A stretch of 45,738 nt of DNA, from NCBI GenBank assembly GCA_964517585.1, contig CAZFCB010000004.1:1-45738 (forward strand). The letters run 5' to 3'. The notes under the pieces are model-generated. The model searched no databases, was not told where the DNA came from, and worked only from the letters and a program-made list of their open reading frames with translations. Positions 9,459-17,302 of this stretch are shown here, piece by piece; position 1 is the first letter of the stretch; every line of letters begins with the position of its first letter. This stretch comes from JAGORY01 sp964517585. Lineage in GTDB: Bacteria; Patescibacteriota; Gracilibacteria; Peribacterales; Peribacteraceae. Both the position numbers and the translations under genes were made by a program.

Positions 9459-9487
9459 ACAATAAATGTACTCCCTTTTTACAAGAA
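9459..9487 (-). promoter_or_regulatory. promoter of the hydrolase-M23 lipoprotein gene
   Basis: -35 TTCTTG (9482-9487), 17-nt spacer, -10 TATTGT (9459-9464), then 6 nt to the ATG, predicting a leaderless transcript. Confidence 0.55.
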
Positions 9488-9556
9488 TCGTATGTGTTTC
9501 GATGACAGAAGATCACTGGCATATTTTGAAATATGTCTAAAAGGCTTCATCTACTA

Positions 9557-9577
9557 CCCCCGCCACCATCCCGCCCC
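9557..9577 (-). other. G-rich run, possible G-quadruplex
   Basis: On the minus strand, G runs of 4, 3, 2, 2 and 5 are separated by 1-2 nt, 70 nt after the subtilase stop codon. It may act as a 3' stability or termination element. No clear hairpin terminator was found here. Confidence 0.25.
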
Positions 9578-9647
9578 ATGCATGCTCTGGAGAGTTCCGT
9601 AGAACATCACATACTGCTGGTAAAGGTCATGACAATGTTGAAACGTA

Positions 9648-12600
9648 TTAGCTCGGTAACTCGTCTTCTTTCGTCGGCAACGCGGAAATGAGGCTCGTTG
9701 ACTTAAATCCAAGATCCTGCGTGCTCTCCTTGGCCTCATATCCAGCAGGAAGTCTGAGTATGCGTGTCGTTGGATTCCAGCTGAAAAGCACATCTAAGTC
9801 CGGATGACGCCAACCGTTCTGCGAACGATGGTAGTGATCACATGAATAATGACGGCCACGGCTATCGATATCCGGATTCAGCGCAAGGTCAGCGAACGTC
9901 ATTGGAAGATTGCGCACGCACATGTTCCAGAATGGATTCGTTGAAATCGGCATTCCGTCTTTTCCAATGGGGAAATTCGTGACAGCTGCTACTTTGACTG
10001 GCGCTTTCTCCGGACGAAGCGATACGTTGATGTCGGCGCAGAGAGTAGACGAAGAAAGTAATGTGACAATATATGCAGGATCGCGAGCGATATAGTCGCT
10101 CATATGTGATGCAATCATTTTCACTGCATCTGAATGGACTGAATCTGGCAGTGCTCGTTGGATACTGCAGATGTACTGTTTTTCTTTCTCAGTCAGTGGT
10201 ACGTCTGCACCACCAAATGACGCTGGTGGAATATCTCCAGAGAAACCGTTTTGCTGTGCGATGAATTTGGTCATGGCAAGAAGTACATTCGTATTGTGAC
10301 CGCTATGTCCTCCCGAACTCTTCTGTGGCTGTGGTGAGCGAGAGACGTTGTCACTCTCAAGAGACGGCACACTGCCAGATCCACCGGAATCCCCTCCGCT
10401 ACTACCGCCGGTGCCTCCATCAGGAGCATTCACATTCACTGTTCGTGCAACTTCCAACGCAGAATTCCCTGCGGCATCTGTAACGTTGTACCGTACGAAA
10501 TACGTACCGGCTACTGAAGTGTTCACAGGATTCGTCACAATGATATTCTGCGTAATGTCGCCATCAATATTATCCGTAGCAGTCGCTCCGGCATCCGTAT
10601 ACGTATCGCCAACAGTCAGTGTGACGGTGAGGTCACCGAGTATAGTAATGACAGGTGCAACCGTATCCTCTACTGGTAGAGCAGCAACGACATTGACTTC
10701 ACGTGTTACTTCTACTGCAGGATTTCCCGCTGCATCCGAAACATTGTAACGAACCGTATACGTATTGATGACATTCGTATCAACAGGATTCGTCACGACA
10801 ATGTTGTGTGTGATATCACCATCGGTGTCATCCAGAGCAGTGGCTCCGTCATCCGTGTAGCTCGTTCCCACAATCACTGTCACCGGAGAATTTCCGAGCA
10901 GTCTGATGACTGGTGGCGTGGTATCCGAATCCACCGGAACAACATTTACGATACGAGTGACTTCCGTTGCAGCATTTCCTGCGGTATCCGACACGTTATA
11001 TCGAACCGTGTACTCGCCAACGACATTCGTATCGACGGGATTTGTGACAACGATGCTCGGAGTGAGATCGGTATCGACATTGTCCGTCGCAATGGCACCT
11101 TCATCGATGTAAACGGATCCAACGGTGACATTGATGACGCTGGCACCAAGAAGAGTAATTACAGGTGGAGTGGTATCCGGCACGGTGCCGTACGCAGTAC
11201 CGTAGACAGAAGTTTCTGGGTACTCAATCCAGCTGAATTGGACTGGAACGCCACCACTATCGGCATCCATCCACGAGATATGCGATCCGGCTACAGAGAA
11301 AGATGTTGCATCAATGGAGCCAAAATTTGTGAGCGATACCTGGAGCAGAGACGATGTGCTGTAGCTGATTTGAGGATTCGAAACATCCGCCTCTAAGATA
11401 AAGACTCCTTCACTCGCAGGATCAATTTGCGTATTCACAGTGGAGCCAGCAGTGAGACATGTCACGACAAGAGGGCCAGTCTGACCGAGTGGAGACTCTA
11501 GTGTTGCAGCTGCAGTACACGTGGCTCGCATCGTAGGATTATCATTGTTGTAGACTCGGAATACGGATGTAGCGAGGGATGTGTTATCTCCCGAACCAAG
11601 CTGTACGTTTGTCGCGTTCACGTTGAAGATGATTCCTGAGAGCGTAAATTTATTCTGACCATTCTTAAAGTTAGATGCAGCCGCAGTAATAAACTTAAAT
11701 CTTCCAATGGAGGCTATTCCAGTAGGAATTGCTGTACCATCCGGATTTGGATCGAAGCTTACAATGGACGTAATTTTACTAAGCACGACCTGATGCCTTG
11801 AGGAATTGATACGAACGTTGGGACTAGACGATGTCAGTGTTCCGATGAATATCTCGCGCTGAGCAACACCATTGGCATTATTCGGACCATACCTCACTGA
11901 GGATGTTAGGCCGATTGCACGAATCGAACCCGTAGAAAAACTTGGCGTTGGATCAATGGTAAGAGCGATATTCTGCCCAGAAACAGCACCATTAATATCT
12001 GTTTTCATGCGAGGGCGAACTATCACGTCTTTCTGCGTGCCATCAGTGACAACGAATTCCTGACTGTCCATCCGTGCGCAGAATGAATAGGTCGGAACGA
12101 TGTCACTGAAACAACCACCAACTGTCGCAAACGCAAAAGGAGTCACAGCACCAGGAACAAAGAGCTCTAGTCGATCAATATTCGATGAGCTGGTTGCTGC
12201 ATTCGCACCGGACGCAGTAAACACCATTTTATCGACGGCAACATTTTCGCCTTCCGCGCGGAATGTCAGACGTTGAATTTCATCATTTAGTGCACCACCA
12301 AGAAGCTGACGTGAGCGAATAGGGATAATTGAACGAGTGACATAGAGTGAGCCTGCATTTGGGGAAGCTGCTATCAGCGCTTTTTCAGCATTGATACGCT
12401 TTCCTGATAGCGTCTTACTTGTAAGAGTCGGAAGACTGTCGCCAGAAGTAAGAATAATCGTCTTCACTTGGTCAGCAGTCAGTGTTGGATTAAAGCCTTG
12501 AATAAGCCCCGCAAGACCTGCTGTAAATGGTGCGGAAAACGATGTTCCATCGACAAACGAATATTCTTCACCTCCAGCCGTACTTTTGACGATAGCAACG

Positions 12601-14300
12601 TCATCAATAAAACAGCCGTCTCCCGTGGTTCCCGCATCGGAGCCGTTAGTGATCCAGTGGAAACGTAATTTTGTCTGAGCAGTCAGATATTCCGAGGGAA
12701 TATCAATCGTGAGGATTTGTTCGGGAGAAAACCCAGCCGAACTCGCATCATTATCGAGGTCGATTTCGTCCCAACGTTGAATCTCGGTAAAATTCACTCC
12801 GTCACCACTCGCCTCCAGTTTCATGTAATCCGTATATGCAAGCTGATATTCGGTATCGCATCGCGTGGTGAAAGTCGTATGTGCCGCTTGCGTGGTACTA
12901 AAATCAAATGGACCGACAGTCGCTGTCCCGTCGCCATTTGCAGCATACGGAATATTGTGTGCATCCCCATACAGAACTTTACTCACTCCAGATGTTTTCA
13001 CGCGTGTTCCAAAATTCCCTGTGACCGTCCAACCATTCGGAACGGCAGGCGGCGTCACGCTTTCAAAATTTTCACTGAGTACCGTTGTCGTCGAACTCCC
13101 AACAGTCGTCGCATAAATATTCTCGCCCGGTGCAGCAACGTCCACACTCGTAGATCCATAGTTAGAGAACCACGAAAGCGTATCCTGTTGGTCTGTGGAC
13201 GCAATCGAAATGATATTCGGAAGTGTGTACGATGCTGGGTAAGAAGGCGACACGTCATTATTTCGTGAAGCATTTCCGGAAGCTGCAATGAAAAGTCCTC
13301 CGGCAGCACGGAATCTATCTATTGCCTCTTGTTCCGCGAGAGAGAAGAAAGATCCTCCATAACTGGCATTGATAATCTTCGCGCCATTCTGGATAGCAAA
13401 ATCTATCGCTCGCACTTCAGATGCCGTATCGAGCGCGAATCGAAGAGCCATGATTTTCACGTTTGGCGCAATACCGATGACACCGTTGTTGTTATTCTTG
13501 GTAGCAGCAATTACACCCGCAACAGCCGTACCATGCCAGAATGGAATGAACGTGGAGAATACCGGAGCGGGATTCGTATCATCATCTGCAAAGTCATATC
13601 CATGAATACATCCGCCGAGAGCTGCTCCTGTATCATCAACACAGGCTGAACCGTCCCACATAGCGCCACTGAGATCCGAGTGATTGTAATACACACCAGT
13701 ATCGATGACGGCAACGATGATCGGAGGAGATGCATTCTGCCCCTCAGAAATTGCCCAGGCTTGTGGCCCATTGATATCTGCACCGCTCAAACTGACAACG
13801 CCGTTGACAGTTTGTCCGACGTTATCAAGTGCCCACAGTCTGTCCTTGTATGTGTCATTGGTACTTATGCTCTCGATGGATCGGATATAGTTCGGCTCAG
13901 CATACTCAACACTCGCATCAGACTTCAGACGTTTGACTGCCTGCTCGACCGTTTCAGAACCCTCAACCGAAAAAACGCCGATATTCTGACCAGCAATCGC
14001 ATCTTTGAATGTCATTTTTCTCGCTTTGGCAAATGTGCGTACTGCTTCATTGTTACCGTTCACCACTTTCATACCTCCGGCTTTAAACTTCACGATCACC
14101 TGTCCTGGGACGTATGCCTGCTTCATGTTCTTTTTCCCCTTCGATGTTGACAAGGTAGCCTGATTTCCAAGCATCCTGCTCACTCTCTGCTCTGCAGCAA
14201 ATGCGACTGGCGAGCCAAGGGGCATCAGCGTTGTCTGCAGTAGGGCAATGCTCATTACAACGCTTGTGAGCCGTTTCAAGCGAACAAAGGAGATAACCAT
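9648..14300 (-). CDS. giant secreted subtilase (S8) with three Ig-like DUF5011-type repeats
   Basis: Secreted serine protease of 1550 aa. A signal peptide (about 1-36, ending VAFAAE) is followed by a fervidolysin/thermitase-type propeptide (about 62-140). The S8 catalytic domain has Asp200 (AVIDTG), His256 (HGTAVAG), oxyanion Asn343 (SGNAS) and Ser587 (DGTSFSAP). Between the SVDVAAPG strand (about 385-392) and the catalytic Ser sits an inserted beta-rich, MAM/CUB-like segment of roughly 170 residues (about 405-575). A long beta-rich region (650-1035) leads to three tandem Ig-like repeats (about 1041-1120, 1125-1204, 1211-1290), each starting TPPV or VAPV and containing a VRYNV(S/T)D(T/A)AGN core. 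A Gly/Ser linker (1292-1335) precedes a unique C-terminus. It probably digests extracellular or host-surface protein. Confidence 0.92.
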   Translation of the reverse strand: MVISFVRLKRLTSVVMSIALLQTTLMPLGSPVAFAAEQRVSRMLGNQATLSTSKGKKNMKQAYVPGQVIVKFKAGGMKVVNGNNEAVRTFAKARKMTFKDAIAGQNIGVFSVEGSETVEQAVKRLKSDASVEYAEPNYIRSIESISTNDTYKDRLWALDNVGQTVNGVVSLSGADINGPQAWAISEGQNASPPIIVAVIDTGVYYNHSDLSGAMWDGSACVDDTGAALGGCIHGYDFADDDTNPAPVFSTFIPFWHGTAVAGVIAATKNNNNGVIGIAPNVKIMALRFALDTASEVRAIDFAIQNGAKIINASYGGSFFSLAEQEAIDRFRAAGGLFIAASGNASRNNDVSPSYPASYTLPNIISIASTDQQDTLSWFSNYGSTSVDVAAPGENIYATTVGSSTTTVLSENFESVTPPAVPNGWTVTGNFGTRVKTSGVSKVLYGDAHNIPYAANGDGTATVGPFDFSTTQAAHTTFTTRCDTEYQLAYTDYMKLEASGDGVNFTEIQRWDEIDLDNDASSAGFSPEQILTIDIPSEYLTAQTKLRFHWITNGSDAGTTGDGCFIDDVAIVKSTAGGEEYSFVDGTSFSAPFTAGLAGLIQGFNPTLTADQVKTIILTSGDSLPTLTSKTLSGKRINAEKALIAASPNAGSLYVTRSIIPIRSRQLLGGALNDEIQRLTFRAEGENVAVDKMVFTASGANAATSSSNIDRLELFVPGAVTPFAFATVGGCFSDIVPTYSFCARMDSQEFVVTDGTQKDVIVRPRMKTDINGAVSGQNIALTIDPTPSFSTGSIRAIGLTSSVRYGPNNANGVAQREIFIGTLTSSSPNVRINSSRHQVVLSKITSIVSFDPNPDGTAIPTGIASIGRFKFITAAASNFKNGQNKFTLSGIIFNVNATNVQLGSGDNTSLATSVFRVYNNDNPTMRATCTAAATLESPLGQTGPLVVTCLTAGSTVNTQIDPASEGVFILEADVSNPQISYSTSSLLQVSLTNFGSIDATSFSVAGSHISWMDADSGGVPVQFSWIEYPETSVYGTAYGTVPDTTPPVITLLGASVINVTVGSVYIDEGAIATDNVDTDLTPSIVVTNPVDTNVVGEYTVRYNVSDTAGNAATEVTRIVNVVPVDSDTTPPVIRLLGNSPVTVIVGTSYTDDGATALDDTDGDITHNIVVTNPVDTNVINTYTVRYNVSDAAGNPAVEVTREVNVVAALPVEDTVAPVITILGDLTVTLTVGDTYTDAGATATDNIDGDITQNIIVTNPVNTSVAGTYFVRYNVTDAAGNSALEVARTVNVNAPDGGTGGSSGGDSGGSGSVPSLESDNVSRSPQPQKSSGGHSGHNTNVLLAMTKFIAQQNGFSGDIPPASFGGADVPLTEKEKQYICSIQRALPDSVHSDAVKMIASHMSDYIARDPAYIVTLLSSSTLCADINVSLRPEKAPVKVAAVTNFPIGKDGMPISTNPFWNMCVRNLPMTFADLALNPDIDSRGRHYSCDHYHRSQNGWRHPDLDVLFSWNPTTRILRLPAGYEAKESTQDLGFKSTSLISALPTKEDELPS
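10431..11180 (-). repeat. three tandem ~255-bp repeats encoding Ig-like domains
   Basis: In-gene repeats of the subtilase. Each unit encodes about 85 residues with VTNPV(D/N)T and VRYNV cores. The copies are similar in protein but clearly diverged in DNA, so the duplication is not recent. Confidence 0.8.
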
Positions 14301-14330
14301 ACATGTATGGGGGTAGGTAAAAAGGAGGAT

Positions 14331-14359
14331 ATTAAAACACTTTATAGATTCAATGTCAA
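14331..14359 (-). promoter_or_regulatory. promoter of the subtilase gene
   Basis: -35 TTGACA (14354-14359), 17-nt spacer, -10 TTTAAT (14331-14336). The implied leader is about 25 nt, longer than at most genes here, and lacks a Shine-Dalgarno. Confidence 0.6.
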
Positions 14360-14538
14360 TAGATGCTCCATAGGCTCTTAGCCTAGCTATTCAGTGGCTT
14401 TACGTGAAGTTCACGATAGCAGACTGGACGCGACGTATCGAACGAAAGATGGTATGTGAGCACCGCAGTAGGACATCAGAAAAACTACAAGAAACCGCAT
14501 GCTTCATAATTCCGCTCGTTTTAAGAAACTGACTGGCA

Positions 14539-14544
14539 TAGAAT
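14539..14544 (+). promoter_or_regulatory. candidate -10 box of the VOC gene
   Basis: TAGAAT, 6 nt before the ATG; leaderless geometry. No convincing -35. Confidence 0.4.
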
Positions 14545-14550
14545 CACATC

Positions 14551-15459
14551 ATGCAAAAAATCATCCCCCACCTCTGGCTCAACGAGGAAGTGGTCAAAGC
14601 CGCCGAATTTTACGTCTCCGCCTTCGGTAACGGATCGGAGATCACGCAGAAAATCCTGCTCAAGAACACTCCGTCGGGCGACTGCGACTTCGTCATGTTC
14701 GACCTTGCCGGCTACTCATTCATGGGTATCAGCGGCGCGGGGCCACACTTCAAGCTCAATCCCTCGATTTCGTTCATGGTGAATTTCGATCCGTCCAAAG
14801 ATAAAGATGCACACAAACACCTCGATGCACTCTGGGAGAAGCTTGCGGATGGAGGCAAGGTGCGCATGCCGATCGATGCATATCCGTTCAGCGAACGGTA
14901 CGGATGGATTGAGGATAAATTCGGTATCAATTGGCAACTCATTCTGACGAAACCCGAAGGCGAGCCCAGGCCGTTCATCATGCCGTCGCTAATGTTCACT
15001 GGCGACATCACGGGGAAGGCCGACGAAGCGATCGATTTCTGGGTTTCTGTTTTTAAAGATTCCAAACGCGGTTTGACGGCGCCCTATCCACCTGGTGCGT
15101 CACCAGAGCCAGCTGCCAAAATCATGTTCGCCGACTTTATGCTGGAAAGTCAGTGGTTTGCAGCCATGGACAGCGGCCACATGCACAAATTCGGGTTCAG
15201 TGAAGCCATTTCGCTCCTCGTACGTTGCAAGGACCAGAAGGAAATCAACTATTACTCGGACAAGCTTTCCGCTGACCCCGCATCCGAACAATGCGGATGG
15301 CTGAAAGACAAGTACGGTCTGTCGTGGCAGGTCTCGCCCATCGCCATGGACGAAATGTTGCAGGGTGACCAAAAGAAAGTCGACCGTGTCATGGCTGCCT
15401 TTCTGAGGATGAAGCGGGTCGACCTTGCGACGCTGAAAAAAGCCTACGAGGGAAAATAA
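14551..15459 (+). CDS. double-domain VOC (PhnB-like) protein
   Basis: Cytosolic protein of the vicinal-oxygen-chelate fold, PhnB / 3-demethylubiquinone-methyltransferase-like group (PF06983 type). Two homologous halves are visible: residues about 4-135, starting PHLWLNEEVVKAAEFY, and about 145-270, starting SLMFTGDITGKADEAIDFW. Each ends with a (D/E)xFGxxWQ or KYGLSWQ strand. Such proteins bind metal or small ligands and their reactions are mostly unknown. The third-position GC content appears higher than in neighbours, so recent transfer is possible. A -10-like TAGAAT (14539-14544) ends 6 nt before the ATG. Confidence 0.82.
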   Translation: MQKIIPHLWLNEEVVKAAEFYVSAFGNGSEITQKILLKNTPSGDCDFVMFDLAGYSFMGISGAGPHFKLNPSISFMVNFDPSKDKDAHKHLDALWEKLADGGKVRMPIDAYPFSERYGWIEDKFGINWQLILTKPEGEPRPFIMPSLMFTGDITGKADEAIDFWVSVFKDSKRGLTAPYPPGASPEPAAKIMFADFMLESQWFAAMDSGHMHKFGFSEAISLLVRCKDQKEINYYSDKLSADPASEQCGWLKDKYGLSWQVSPIAMDEMLQGDQKKVDRVMAAFLRMKRVDLATLKKAYEGK

Positions 15460-15538
15460 ATACTAACGAAAATAAACAGAAGATTCACAGTTGTCTGCAA
15501 TGATACAAATCTACTCACGATGAAAACTCAATCTCTGC

Positions 15539-15544
15539 TATAAT
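15539..15544 (+). promoter_or_regulatory. -10 box of the DUF1801 gene
   Basis: Perfect TATAAT ending 7 nt before the ATG at 15552, predicting transcription start at the start codon. The -35 region is weak. Confidence 0.5.
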
Positions 15545-15551
15545 TTGTTCT

Positions 15552-15986
15552 ATGAACATGTTCAAATCTACGAAGGCGAAAACTGTGAAAAAGTACTTGG
15601 AAGCCGTGCCAAAAGAACGCCAAGAACTTATGCAATTTCTGCATGCATTTATCCAGAAAACAGCACCAAAGCTTACGCCTCACTTTGCATCCAATATGAT
15701 CGGTTACGGTTCTTTTCCGTACAAAAACTATAAGAAAGAAATGATAGAGTGGCCCGTCATTTCTCTCGCGAATCAAAAACAGTACATCAGTGTGTATGTC
15801 TGCGCTCTGGAGGATGGCAACTATATTGCCGAGAAGTACAAGAAAGAGCTGGGGAAAGTCAGTGTCGGCAAGAGTTGCATTCGCTTCAAGAAACTAAGTG
15901 ATGTAAATCTTGCTGCACTGAAAAAAGTGATCAAAGCTGCGGAAAAAAGCCCTGGGTTAGTTGGGGTAGGTGCGAGTAAGAAGTGA
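15552..15986 (+). CDS. DUF1801 domain protein
   Basis: Small cytosolic protein of the DUF1801 (YdhG-like, frataxin-like fold) family. Its members have been linked to iron handling, but the function is not firmly known. Typical features are the N-terminal helix pair (VKKYLEAVPKERQELMQFL), the MIGYGSFPYKNY segment near residues 49-60, the strand YISVYVCA, and the C-terminal KVSVGKSCIRFKKL stretch. The 144-aa length is normal. The ATG at 15552 follows a TATAAT by 7 nt; a second in-frame ATG two codons later is a less likely start. The gene stands alone and is convergent with the next one. Confidence 0.8.
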   Translation: MNMFKSTKAKTVKKYLEAVPKERQELMQFLHAFIQKTAPKLTPHFASNMIGYGSFPYKNYKKEMIEWPVISLANQKQYISVYVCALEDGNYIAEKYKKELGKVSVGKSCIRFKKLSDVNLAALKKVIKAAEKSPGLVGVGASKK

Positions 15987-16093
15987 GGAGCAAATATTTT
16001 GGTTCTTTGTCTGGGCATTTTAACCTGTAGAATTTTAATCTGCTGCACCCTGAAGAAATTCTTGAGACTACCTCGTTCGTTCCAATTTTTAGA

Positions 16094-17221
16094 CTAATCT
16101 TTATTCATTTTTTTTCGAACAAATGAAATATACCCACGAATCTCGTCGACAGTGGGATTCATACCAAGAACAATAATATTTGACGATGTATTTGGTACTT
16201 GCAGTCCACGAGCATGTCCTTCGCCCCACACAATCAGCCGTGTACTCGGTTCTTGACGCATCTCCTCCTCAAATGAATATGGAAGCCTACTTTCTTCACC
16301 ATCATTTCCCGACTCAAAGTGCGATGAGCCTAACAAAACGATATTCACTCCGGTTTCAAGCTGATCACGAATATATCTATGACGAAAGATGAAATCCTCT
16401 TTTTGGAATTTCTGAAATGATGCAATAAATTCCTCAATGTCACTGTTTGAAACTACCTGCTGGCTTGCAAGAGCAAAAATCTTATCCTGGAAAACCTGAG
16501 AAAGTACTGGATGATCTGGTGGATTGATACCCACCACACGTTGATCATAGCCCTTCCTTACACAATACATCTCAAATCTTTTTGTTGCCCGTAAGGCTTC
16601 AAGCGCACCCAGGGCATCATTCATCCCGCCTTGTAGTACTGCTTTCTTAGCCTCATTGCGTACAAATGCACTGGCTTCAGGGCTCTGTTCCATAAATGCA
16701 TCGAGCTCTAGCTCATCTTGCGAGAATTGACCCGTCAAATTTCCCGTAAATCCTTCAATTAAAAATTTGTACTTATCCTCTTTCATCAAATCAACCAAAG
16801 CTGCATACAAACCATCTTGATGCTGTAGCCATTGACCAAATAATTTAGGCTCACGCCGAAAAACATCAATTGATGTTGATCCTCCATGCTCCATCTGCAG
16901 CCCAATAATAGTCTTATTTGGAGCGTCTACGGCATTGGTTTCGTTGAGGACTACTTTCCCGTCATGGGATTTCAATAATGCTAAGATCTTCCTTGCTTCC
17001 ACTTCTTTTTCATCCAACACTGAAGAAATTTCACTTCTATGAAAAGCTATATTAATTGCGACACCACCTATAGTAAGTGATCCTAGGACAATGACAGCAT
17101 TCAGGGGCTTCCGAAACCACTGCATCAATGATTGAATCGATGTAGAACTATGAGACATCTTTTCTGCTCTCTTTGGTTCATGTCTCACTCTATGCCTCTC
17201 ATTTGATCTTTTTTGTGACAT
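16094..17221 (-). CDS. membrane-anchored protein of unknown function
   Basis: I do not recognise the family. A basic N-terminus (about 1-38, many R/K) precedes one transmembrane segment (about 39-59), so the rest should sit outside the membrane or be anchored to it. The soluble part is mixed alpha/beta, with a VNIVLLGSSHFESG stretch and a later LIVWGEGHARG stretch. These recall the His-containing loops of EreA/ChaN/TraB-type (Tiki-like) folds, but this is only a resemblance. It belongs to the AT-rich minus-strand block next to tRNA-Asn. Its promoter (TTGACT, 18 nt, TAATAT) ends 5 nt before the ATG. Confidence 0.6.
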   Translation of the reverse strand: MSQKRSNERHRVRHEPKRAEKMSHSSTSIQSLMQWFRKPLNAVIVLGSLTIGGVAINIAFHRSEISSVLDEKEVEARKILALLKSHDGKVVLNETNAVDAPNKTIIGLQMEHGGSTSIDVFRREPKLFGQWLQHQDGLYAALVDLMKEDKYKFLIEGFTGNLTGQFSQDELELDAFMEQSPEASAFVRNEAKKAVLQGGMNDALGALEALRATKRFEMYCVRKGYDQRVVGINPPDHPVLSQVFQDKIFALASQQVVSNSDIEEFIASFQKFQKEDFIFRHRYIRDQLETGVNIVLLGSSHFESGNDGEESRLPYSFEEEMRQEPSTRLIVWGEGHARGLQVPNTSSNIIVLGMNPTVDEIRGYISFVRKKMNKD

Positions 17222-17226
17222 TAAGA

Positions 17227-17256
17227 ATATTATGATTGATTTTTATAAATAGTCAA
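17227..17256 (-). promoter_or_regulatory. promoter of the membrane-anchored unknown gene
   Basis: -35 TTGACT (17251-17256), 18-nt spacer, -10 TAATAT (17227-17232), 5 nt before the ATG. Confidence 0.6.
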
Positions 17257-17302
17257 TGGAACGACGTGCTTCAAGCAGTTCGAATGTACGGAAAAATTCC
17301 CC

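Noticed and set aside
10806..11396. 196-codon open frame opposite the Ig-like repeats of the subtilase
   Set aside because: Shadow of a repetitive coding region; composition is not protein-like.
15987..16093. attachment-site copy of the tRNA-Asn 3' end for the 16-22 kb block
   Set aside because: No stretch resembling the tRNA 3' end was found by eye in this region.
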